Made by a program: the position numbers and the translations under genes. A stretch of DNA of 12,379 nt. Origin: Candidatus Njordarchaeota archaeon (GTDB lineage Archaea > Asgardarchaeota > Njordarchaeia > Njordarchaeales > Njordarchaeaceae). Position 1 is the stretch's first letter. The number at the start of each line of letters is the position of its first letter. The stretch is taken from assembly GCA_029856615.1 (NCBI GenBank), contig JAHKLF010000021.1, positions 1 to 12,379 on the forward strand, in the 5' to 3' direction. Below, piece after piece: positions 6,535 to 12,379 of this stretch. The notes beneath the pieces were generated by a model. The model was not told the origin of the DNA. It worked only from the letters and a program-made list of their open reading frames with translations, and ran no database searches.

Positions 6535-8302
6535 TTAATCCTAATTCTTTTAATTTCTGCTCAGTAGGAATCCCGTTTTCATCCCACCCCCTTACTTCGT
6601 AATAATGCTTTAACATTAAATCATATGGAGGAATTCTACCCTTAATGGGTCCTTCTTTATGAGGTGTGAGGAGTCTTTTCGGCAAAACATCATCCTTAGA
6701 GCTAAATCCACGTTTTACATTAATTAATCTAGCGAGATTCCATATTCTTTCACCAATTTTAATCAAGATTTCTTTACTATACTCCACACCAGTAACTGCT
6801 GAAAGTAAAGCGGCAAGCGGTTCTTCATCAAATTCAACCCCATAGTGTTGACATAAGATTAAACTGTTATACACCATAGTGAGATTCTGTAAATATGCTA
6901 CAAGAGCGGGTTTCTCAAGGCTTGAAAAACGATTAAGTAAGTGGGGTACACCAATTACTTCAAATGAGATCGTCCACGCTCTCAGATGACACGCGCCACG
7001 ATACGAAGTTCCGTATGATAGAGCTATTCCAAATGCGCCTCTTGGATCGTATGCGGGTACCTCTAGTCCTTTTACGTGAACAGCTACGTCTGGGGCTCCA
7101 TATTTCTCAGCTAATCTTTTTGAGCCTTCTGCCAGATCATTTCCTATTCCACGCCGTAACGCAATATCTCGGATTAACTTGGCAATAGTTTCTTTATCTC
7201 CCCATTTAATTTTAATTGGTAATTTACCCATTTCACTAAGCTCTAATGCGCATGCTAGTGTTCCTCCTAATGATATTGTATCTAATCCATAATCATTCGC
7301 TAGGTAATTTAATTCAGCTATATTCTTAATGTCATGCACGAGGATCATAGATCCAAGATTAACTATAGTCTCGTACTCTGGTCCATCGATTTCTAGGTTA
7401 TTAACTTTCGTTTTTCGTTTGCAAGCCACAGGACAGAAATAACAACTGTGTATACCTATGAGAATTTTCGTTAACGCCTCGCCAGATATTTTATCAGCAT
7501 GTTCAAAGTAGCTCTTTTGAAAATTCTTTGTAGGCAATAAGCCCCATTCATTAATTAATGTAAGTAGCCCAGATGTACCGTATTTCTTATAAGCTCGCCC
7601 TAATATTGGACTCCAAATCAATCTTATTCGCATGTTATCAAGCTGTTCTTGGAGTTTCTCGGGGTGAGCTTCTTTTATTTTCTTATCACCCGCTATAGCT
7701 ATCGCCTTAATCTTTTTGTATCCCATGACAGCTCCAAGTCCTCCGCGGCCTGATGCATGCATTTGATCATTCATTATATTAGCGAACTTAACTAAGTTTT
7801 CTCCAGCGGGTCCTATAGTAGCTATCTTGAAATGCTTTCCGAGGTCTTCGTGAAGAATTCGCATTGTTTCACTTACTGTTCTTCCCCACAAGTGATTCGC
7901 GTCCTCGATGGTTATTTCATCGTTCTCTATTACCACGTAAATAGGCTTTCTAGCTATGCCTTCAAAAATTATCGCATCATAACCAGCGAATTTTATTGTG
8001 ACTCCAAAGTATCCCCCGCTTGAAGAGTCAAAAATTGTATTAGTTAAAGGAGAAAAAGAGATCACGCTATGCCTAGCAGCACCAAACACGCGTGTACCAT
8101 TAAGAGGGCCGGTTGCGAATATTAGTGGTGTTTTAGGAGAGAAAGCTTCGGATGTGATATCATAAAAATCATATATGAGCCTAAAACCTACTCCTGAGCC
8201 TCCAAGATATTCCATAAGTAAGTTCTTTGGAGGCTCCCATATTTTCCACGAACTAGAGGATAAATTTATGAGAAGAATCCTTCCGGTCCAGCCATATAAC
8301 AC
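6515..8302 (-). CDS. Aldehyde ferredoxin oxidoreductase family enzyme (tungstopterin)
   Basis: The family oxidises aldehydes to acids and passes electrons to ferredoxin, using a tungsten (or molybdenum) bis-pterin and one [4Fe-4S] cluster. The 595 residues match family length. Visible marks are the N-terminal GRILLINL, GGSGVGFRL, ATGPLNGTRVFGA and SSSGGYFG pterin-domain segments, and GRGGLGAVMG (185-194). Cluster cysteines are C287, C290 and C294 (CYFCPVAC), with the distant C484. DPRGAFGIALSYGTSYRGACHLRA spans about 419-442. The start is GTG at 8300-8302, chosen because AGGTGG (8309-8314) lies six bases upstream and the protein then begins with the normal GWTGRIL. It is the first gene of the unit with the overlapping aldolase. 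The substrate cannot be read from sequence: AOR, FOR, GOR and WOR subtypes share these motifs. MobB at 9883-10416 would serve its cofactor if that is bis-MGD-like. Confidence 0.93.
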   Translation of the reverse strand: MLYGWTGRILLINLSSSSWKIWEPPKNLLMEYLGGSGVGFRLIYDFYDITSEAFSPKTPLIFATGPLNGTRVFGAARHSVISFSPLTNTIFDSSSGGYFGVTIKFAGYDAIIFEGIARKPIYVVIENDEITIEDANHLWGRTVSETMRILHEDLGKHFKIATIGPAGENLVKFANIMNDQMHASGRGGLGAVMGYKKIKAIAIAGDKKIKEAHPEKLQEQLDNMRIRLIWSPILGRAYKKYGTSGLLTLINEWGLLPTKNFQKSYFEHADKISGEALTKILIGIHSCYFCPVACKRKTKVNNLEIDGPEYETIVNLGSMILVHDIKNIAELNYLANDYGLDTISLGGTLACALELSEMGKLPIKIKWGDKETIAKLIRDIALRRGIGNDLAEGSKRLAEKYGAPDVAVHVKGLEVPAYDPRGAFGIALSYGTSYRGACHLRAWTISFEVIGVPHLLNRFSSLEKPALVAYLQNLTMVYNSLILCQHYGVEFDEEPLAALLSAVTGVEYSKEILIKIGERIWNLARLINVKRGFSSKDDVLPKRLLTPHKEGPIKGRIPPYDLMLKHYYEVRGWDENGIPTEQKLKELGLIGDKNE

Positions 8303-8507
8303 GGATAGCCACCTAAATCACATCTTAAGCTTACAATTTAAAGAGTTGTGGAATAAGATACTATAATTAATCATAAATGTATACCTTGATTCATCCCTCA
8401 AGGATTTGACGAGGAAGTAAATTTTAATATAGTGGCTTTATAAGTGTACATTGAATAAGTTTACATATATTTTGGGAAAAAATTTTGATATAGGAAGCTT
8501 TTAGCGG
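8303..8507. promoter_or_regulatory. Divergent promoter region of the oxidoreductase operon
   Basis: This 205-base spacer lies between the leftward oxidoreductase and a small rightward ORF. On the minus strand the SD AGGTGG is at 8309-8314, and AT-rich TATA candidates lie near 8334-8341 and 8360-8371. On the plus strand ACATATAT at 8463-8470 is a reasonable TATA box, predicting a start near 8495. A 6-bp inverted repeat, CCTTGA (8384-8389) and TCAAGG (8398-8403) with an 8-base loop, sits in the middle. No other gene is seen. Confidence 0.4.
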
Positions 8508-8693
8508 ATGATTTCGATGTCAGAATACTCAAGTATGATAATCAAAAAAGGGGATATAAGAGATCTAAAAATAATCGATAGGATACTAGCAGAATTCGAT
8601 ATGATCTCTCTATTAGATATGATGGAGAAAGACTATATCTTGTCTTTCATTTATGACATAACCAAGAAATGTGCAAAATATCAAGTTTCGTGA
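8508..8693 (+). CDS. Possible small hypothetical protein
   Basis: This 61-codon ORF is not recognised. The predicted protein is charged and probably helical, with KKGDIRDLKIIDRIL in the first half and a hydrophobic IYDITKKC near the end. There is no signal peptide or clear metal motif; the only Cys is near residue 55. Support for it being real is a TATA-like ACATATAT at 8463-8470, a weak SD GGAAG at 8493-8497, an ATG start, and codon use like its neighbours (ATA, AGA). The second ATG, three codons on, is an alternative start. It is transcribed away from the oxidoreductase. Chance remains a real possibility at this length. Confidence 0.4.
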   Translation: MISMSEYSSMIIKKGDIRDLKIIDRILAEFDMISLLDMMEKDYILSFIYDITKKCAKYQVS

Positions 8694-8730
8694 GAAAAAT
8701 TAGAAAAATAAAATAAATTAAGGTAATTTT

Positions 8731-8753
8731 ACATAGAGTTGGGCGAGCTATGT
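8731..8753. terminator. Inverted repeat between convergent small genes, possible terminator
   Basis: ACATAG (8731-8736) and CTATGT (8748-8753) form a 6-bp stem with an 11-base loop, placed between the ends of the rightward 61-codon ORF and the leftward 113-codon ORF. A run TGTTTTCTT follows on the right and TTTT precedes it. A two-way terminator is possible, but the stem is short and archaeal terminators often need only T-runs. Confidence 0.25.
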
Positions 8754-9089
8754 ATGTTTTCTTGTTAATCCGTTGCTGGCAGTAATTTGGCATAATCTTT
8801 CTCGCGCATTACGGGAGAGCAGGATATCATATTCCTGCCATAATAGGTATTCTATTAAGGGGGGTAAGAAATCCAAAGTATACGCCATATTATGAGCCTT
8901 AGCTATGACTTCAATTGCTATTTTTTGAGCTAATTCTTTTCTTTGGTCATGTTTGAGGCTACTCGGAAGTTCGTGATAGACTATATCTGTGAGATGTTTA
9001 GCAAGTTCAATTAACTCATATTCCAATGAAATACACCGTAGCTCTCCGGCTCTGGAAAAAGGTGCAAAGTTTTTCGAAAGTTTAGGCAA
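8748..9089 (-). CDS. Hypothetical protein, 113 residues
   Basis: Not recognised. The protein looks all-helical: an amphipathic stretch at about 20-40 (EYELIELAKHLTDIVYHEL), a charged KHDQRKELAQKIAIEVIAKAH (about 46-66), and a hydrophobic LDFLPPLIEYLLWQEY near 72-87. There is no signal peptide and no obvious catalytic motif. The annotated start is TTG (9087-9089) without a clear SD. The same frame stays open upstream for some 17 codons with no ATG or GTG, so the true N-terminus is uncertain. It is transcribed divergently from the 227-residue gene across a spacer of about 107 bp and ends in TAG. A regulatory or partner role for the divergent gene is possible but not shown. Confidence 0.55.
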   Translation of the reverse strand: MPKLSKNFAPFSRAGELRCISLEYELIELAKHLTDIVYHELPSSLKHDQRKELAQKIAIEVIAKAHNMAYTLDFLPPLIEYLLWQEYDILLSRNARERLCQITASNGLTRKHT

Positions 9090-9196
9090 TCTTTCTTTTA
9101 GAAAGATTCTATGATTGTATAACTTGACATTTAGAATATTTTATGAATGATTATAAATTTTTCTATTAATAGTCAACAACTAGGCTTGTGACATAA
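9090..9196. promoter_or_regulatory. Divergent promoter between two unknown genes
   Basis: The AT-rich centre GATTATAAATT (about 9149-9159) reads as a TATA-like element in both directions. For the rightward gene it predicts a start near 9180, giving a leader of about 15 bases without a clear SD. For the leftward gene it predicts a start near 9120-9125. A shared promoter core would tie the expression of the two genes together. Confidence 0.4.
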
Positions 9197-9880
9197 ATGC
9201 GAAATCTTACAAATACTATCCAAGAAATTAGCAACAGAATATACGCTGTTATAAGATATAACCCCACAATTGAAGAAAAAACCTATAAAGAATTGTACAG
9301 AATCTACCCGGACATGAGAAACATCCGAATATTTGGCTTAAGAAAAACAGAGGAAGAATCTGACATATTTAATGAAATCTTATGGACGCGTATAGTACCG
9401 AATTACGCGTTAGAATTAAAAAAACTAATTGAGAAAGATGTACATGAATTAGTTAAAGTATGGGTAGCGCTAAAGGAAGATATTGTAGAAAAACTCATTA
9501 AGAACGGACTTACGTTAATAGACATTTTAACAATTTATGACACAATAATCTCAAATCTTGATGATTTTCTAGAGAGAATGAAAGATAAAAGTTTTAAGAA
9601 AAAATTTGATCGATTAGGTTCAATGCTCGGGTATTTTTCGCGGTTAAGTATCTATGCTCTTCCAATATCCTTAGCAATAATTTCCCCCATAATTATTAAG
9701 GATCGGCGCGAAGAATTATGGAGTGATGGTCTCCTTGCATTAAAGGTTATCGCAATCGCAAAAGTTCATCATTTATATCGAATAAAAGAAAGTACGTTAC
9801 GACTTTTATCACTAATATATCACATACAGCGTGTTGAAAGGTGGATCATTAAATTAAAGAATTGGGATGAGGAGGGTTAA
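9197..9880 (+). CDS. Hypothetical helical protein upstream of mobB, 227 residues
   Basis: Not recognised. The protein is rich in Lys, Glu, Ile and Leu and almost entirely helical by eye. One marked hydrophobic stretch, SIYALPISLAIISPIII (about 151-167), could be a buried or membrane-associated helix. The C-terminal part is basic (VHHLYRIKES, QRVERWIIKLKNW). No signal peptide, nucleotide-binding or metal motif is visible. It starts at ATG just after a predicted TATA box and ends two bases before the TTG of mobB, whose SD lies in its last codons, so the two are surely co-transcribed. A link to pterin cofactor biology is suggested only by this neighbour. Confidence 0.8.
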   Translation: MRNLTNTIQEISNRIYAVIRYNPTIEEKTYKELYRIYPDMRNIRIFGLRKTEEESDIFNEILWTRIVPNYALELKKLIEKDVHELVKVWVALKEDIVEKLIKNGLTLIDILTIYDTIISNLDDFLERMKDKSFKKKFDRLGSMLGYFSRLSIYALPISLAIISPIIIKDRREELWSDGLLALKVIAIAKVHHLYRIKESTLRLLSLIYHIQRVERWIIKLKNWDEEG

Positions 9881-9882
9881 TT

Positions 9883-10416
9883 TTGGTAAAATTAACATTA
9901 GCAGTTTATGGCTTTAAGAATAGTGGAAAAACGGCGTTAATTGAATTCTTAACACGAGAGTTAACGAATAGAGGATTTAGAGTAGCAACAATGAAACACG
10001 TTTATGAAAATTTTTTTGAACTTGATGTGCCAGGAAAAGATTCGTGGCGACACAAAAAAGCTGGTGCCATAACTGTTGGAATTGTATCGGCTTCTAGGAT
10101 AGCTATCATTGATGATTCAATTAGTGATCTCAAAGAAAATTTTCAAAGAGTTCTTCGTTACCTCAAAGAGAATTCAAATCTTGATGTTTTAATTATGGAA
10201 GGATTCCATAATTTAACGAGCGATGACGATTCTATAAAAAAGATAATAATCGTCCGCGATATTGATGAATTTAGCTTTTTTAATCAGCTCAAAATAAGCG
10301 GGATTCTCGGATTTCTGGTAAAGACCGAAAAACCGATAATTACCAATATAAGTAAGGGTAAGATATACCAAAAAGACACTGAGATTCTAAGGGATTTACT
10401 ATCACTTCTCGGTTAA
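9883..10416 (+). CDS. mobB: Molybdopterin-guanine dinucleotide biosynthesis protein MobB
   Basis: MobB is a P-loop GTP-binding adapter that assists MobA in attaching GMP to molybdopterin or loading bis-MGD into enzymes. The 177 residues are the usual length. Walker A is GFKNSGKT (10-17). The family stretch follows: ATMKHVYENF, then LDVPGKDSWRHKKAGA (about 47-62), matching the known 'TIKHDHHGF.ID.PGKDSYRHR.AGA' pattern. MEGFH (about 106-110) matches the Walker B-like 'VEGF' motif. The start is TTG at 9883-9885, supported by GGAGG at 9871-9875 seven bases upstream. It ends in tandem TAA TAA. It is the second gene after the 227-residue unknown. The oxidoreductase at 6515-8302 is a plausible client for the cofactor. 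Confidence 0.9.
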   Translation: MVKLTLAVYGFKNSGKTALIEFLTRELTNRGFRVATMKHVYENFFELDVPGKDSWRHKKAGAITVGIVSASRIAIIDDSISDLKENFQRVLRYLKENSNLDVLIMEGFHNLTSDDDSIKKIIIVRDIDEFSFFNQLKISGILGFLVKTEKPIITNISKGKIYQKDTEILRDLLSLLG

Positions 10417-10454
10417 TAAGCGAAAAGCGATAACTGGGAGGAGAAAATTAGAAA

Positions 10455-11282
10455 TCATCTAATTACTTCTTCGACTGGCCTCCACCAAATTTTCTTTGTA
10501 CCTATTTTAGCTCTCTTTTGCCATCTCTTAGTTTTAGGTTCCTTATCAATATAATCGAGGAGTATATCCACTTTTTTTATGACATCCTCGTAATCCTCTT
10601 GATCCATTTTTCCCTGATCAAGGTATCTTTTGGCAAATAATTTTATCTTCTTTAGATTCATTGTGGCATCGTACCAAAAGCCCCAATCGTCAGCAAGTGT
10701 CTTTGCAATATGCTTAGCATTAATGATTTCTTTTTCGTCTGTTTCCCCTATTTCGTGTGCTCTTAGAAGAACTATAATGTCTTTTATGTCTTTTTCATTT
10801 ATTTCATGTATTTGTATTTTTTCTAGGACTAAATCTGCTAGAGTTATGGTTGGACTATCTAATTCTAATCGGCCTTTTCCAGGCTCTTTACCAAAGAAAA
10901 TATCATGGCTAAACTCAAGAGCATCGAAGAAGACGTCCGAGTGATACCAGTTCTTAGGATGATAAAATATTAGTCTCTTATAACCAAATAGCAAATTAAT
11001 GCGTTTATCTGGAACGAAATTAATTACTTTCTCGAAGAACTTTTCAATTTCTTTTTTCTGCTTTCTGTATCCAATAAAGTCGATATCGCTGAAATTTTGT
11101 TTGCCTTCACCTAGTCTACCTAAACGTTTATGTAATTCCTCGAATTCCATGCTGTGAATCCTAATGGCGACTGCACCAATTACTCTAATAATTATTCCTC
11201 TCTTCTCAGCCTCATTCACTATTCTATGTGCATCATTGATAAATACTTCGTCCGGGATTATCTCTTCATGCTCGTGGTGCAT
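10455..11282 (-). CDS. Nucleotidyltransferase-fold protein (AbiEii/minimal NTase type)
   Basis: This 275-residue protein has the pol-beta-like nucleotidyltransferase pattern. RVIGAVAIRIH (33-43) is at the position of the 'GG/GA...R.H' helix, followed by SDIDFIG (65-71) with the metal-binding Asp66 and Asp68. A third acidic site, SDVFFDALEFSH (115-126), offers Asp116 or Asp120. The later TLADLVLEKIQI...NEKDIKDIIVLL (about 147-172) matches the helical region of AbiEii-like family members. The C-terminus is basic (PKTKRWQKRAKIGTKK). The substrate may be a protein, tRNA or small molecule and cannot be read here. The ATG start lies three bases after the phosphoesterase stop, with GAGGG seven bases before it, so the two form an operon. 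No toxin partner of the usual AbiEi type is present. Confidence 0.78.
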   Translation of the reverse strand: MHHEHEEIIPDEVFINDAHRIVNEAEKRGIIIRVIGAVAIRIHSMEFEELHKRLGRLGEGKQNFSDIDFIGYRKQKKEIEKFFEKVINFVPDKRINLLFGYKRLIFYHPKNWYHSDVFFDALEFSHDIFFGKEPGKGRLELDSPTITLADLVLEKIQIHEINEKDIKDIIVLLRAHEIGETDEKEIINAKHIAKTLADDWGFWYDATMNLKKIKLFAKRYLDQGKMDQEDYEDVIKKVDILLDYIDKEPKTKRWQKRAKIGTKKIWWRPVEEVIR

Positions 11283-11285
11283 ACC

Positions 11286-12257
11286 TTAACCCTCAACCTT
11301 CCACCAGCGCTCTAAACCTTTCTGGGGATCGATATCGATTATAAAACCTCTTAAGATTCCTTCGACGTATTCTGATCCTGGATTTATTATTATCGTCCTA
11401 CCTATTTTGTCAGCTGCGTAGCTTTCATGAATGTGACCATGGAGACCCATTAATGGTTGATATTTTTCAATGAATTTCCTAACGCTTTTTGAACCAACAT
11501 GTTCTCTGATTTGTTCTCCGAGAACATAAACGGGTTTTAGATTCTTATCTAATTTTGGTGCTAAGTCTAATCGGGTACCGTGAGGAGGGCAATGGAAGTT
11601 CGCTAGAACACGATTCCAGTCCATTGTTACTAAGTCAACTAGTTTCTCTAATCTTTTCCATAAGCCTTTTTCATTATCTTCTCGGGGTGTATTCCATGGC
11701 GTTGGATTTACGTAATCGAAACTAATTATCTGGTACCCCGGTAGATTATTCAATTCAATAGCTTTTCCAAGAGGATAAATTATTCTACCACCCGATTCTT
11801 TCTCGAACTTTTGAATGACTGGATCAATGCAAAATTCATCGTCATTCCCTGGCATTACTATAATCTCGATGTTCTCGGGTACTTTCTCTAAAGCCATTGT
11901 AAGCCACTCCTCCATTCGCTGAGTCATTACTTTTTCAAACAATCTGTCGAGCTTCTTTGGGTCATTTTGTAATTCCTGAACTTCTTGCGGAGTCATTTCC
12001 ATGGGATAATATCCAGATTCAGCAATCTTTTGCATTAGTTCTTGGACTTCTTCTTTGGTTTTGAGTTCCCACGTTCTCCCAAATATTCTGGCGGTCCATT
12101 TATCGCCTCTATCAATTATTGGCACAATACTTTTCCCAGTTAAATCTCCAGCAAGAACGAGGACGTCTACTTTTTCTATACTATTGGGAACGTTAATCCA
12201 TTTTCTCCAAACTTTATTGCTACCATGAACATCTGTCGCGAAATAAATCCTCGCCAT
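11286..12257 (-). CDS. Calcineurin-like metallophosphoesterase
   Basis: This dinuclear-metal phosphoesterase has all five family motifs in its 323 residues: DVHG (9-12), GDLTG (38-42 region), GNDD (137-140, in place of the commoner GNHD/GNHE), the metal ligand His222 in NFHCPPHG, and GLHGHIHES (271-279) followed by NPGSE. The distance between the second and third motifs is about 100 residues. This includes a charged helical insertion near 60-125 rich in Glu, Gln and Met, larger than in the simplest members. The ATG start has GGAGGT at 12266-12271, eight bases upstream. It is the first gene of a two-gene unit with the nucleotidyltransferase. The reaction is probably on a phosphodiester or nucleotide, but the substrate is unknown. 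Confidence 0.9.
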   Translation of the reverse strand: MARIYFATDVHGSNKVWRKWINVPNSIEKVDVLVLAGDLTGKSIVPIIDRGDKWTARIFGRTWELKTKEEVQELMQKIAESGYYPMEMTPQEVQELQNDPKKLDRLFEKVMTQRMEEWLTMALEKVPENIEIIVMPGNDDEFCIDPVIQKFEKESGGRIIYPLGKAIELNNLPGYQIISFDYVNPTPWNTPREDNEKGLWKRLEKLVDLVTMDWNRVLANFHCPPHGTRLDLAPKLDKNLKPVYVLGEQIREHVGSKSVRKFIEKYQPLMGLHGHIHESYAADKIGRTIIINPGSEYVEGILRGFIIDIDPQKGLERWWKVEG

Positions 12258-12379
12258 TTTAATATACCTCCGAGTTTTTTAACAAATTCATAACATTTTT
12301 TACTTTTTAAATCTTTATACGATAATTCAAAGATAGACTTTTATGCTTCATTTTTTTTAATCTGATATAAGAATATTAC
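12258..12379 (-). promoter_or_regulatory. Promoter region of the phosphoesterase operon
   Basis: The SD GGAGGT lies at 12266-12271. Further up the minus strand GTATAAAGATTTAAAAAG (about 12303-12320) offers two overlapping TATA-like elements, predicting a start roughly 25 bases downstream. No gene is seen in the remaining bases to the window edge. Confidence 0.4.

Noticed and set aside
8384..8403. CCTTGA and TCAAGG hairpin as a terminator or operator
   Set aside because: Only six base pairs, no T-run, and poorly placed relative to either promoter; kept as a note only.
1..12379. CRISPR array, insertion sequence, prophage or attachment sites
   Set aside because: No spaced direct repeats, transposase, integrase or tRNA-end duplications were seen.

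Overview
The window looks archaeal. Coding is dense, and AT-rich with many ATA and AGA codons. GTG and TTG starts occur beside strong Shine-Dalgarno (SD) motifs, several spacers carry archaeal-type TATA elements, and the content includes an aldehyde ferredoxin oxidoreductase family enzyme and MJ1418-like class II aldolase. A thermophilic member of Thermoproteota or a relative is my best guess. This is inference; no rRNA or other phylogenetic marker is present.

Layout. Positions 1-230 hold no recognisable gene. Positions 231-1065 (+) hold a broken beta-class carbonic anhydrase gene. An in-frame TAG and a -1 frame change divide it, the start region also looks damaged, and its end overlaps the convergent ecfT gene. 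Positions 1022-4069 (-) are a complete energy-coupling-factor (ECF) vitamin importer in the order ribU, fused double-ATPase ecfA, ecfT, with overlapping genes. It is preceded by a perfect 12-bp inverted repeat sitting on the predicted TATA box. Positions 4194-5838 (-) are a pair: a long-chain type polyprenyl diphosphate synthase and a UbiE-like methyltransferase, suggestive of prenylated quinone synthesis. Positions 5923-8302 (-) pair an aldehyde ferredoxin oxidoreductase family enzyme with a class II aldolase, overlapping by 20 bp.

Positions 8508-9880 are the least understood part: a possible 61-residue protein (+), a 113-residue unknown (-) and a 227-residue unknown (+). The two unknowns diverge from a spacer of about 107 bp. 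The 227-residue gene is followed after 2 bp by mobB (molybdopterin-guanine dinucleotide adapter GTPase). Positions 10455-12257 (-) are a two-gene unit: a calcineurin-like metallophosphoesterase followed by a minimal-type nucleotidyltransferase.

How the genes may work together. The importer should bring in riboflavin. The aldolase could produce a small aldehyde that the tungsten/molybdenum enzyme oxidises while reducing ferredoxin, and MobB acts in pterin cofactor maturation. The prenyl synthase and methyltransferase could supply the tail and ring methylation of a respiratory quinone. The phosphoesterase/nucleotidyltransferase pair and the 113/227-residue divergent pair are the best candidates for undescribed biology. 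No tRNA, rRNA, CRISPR array or insertion sequence was found.
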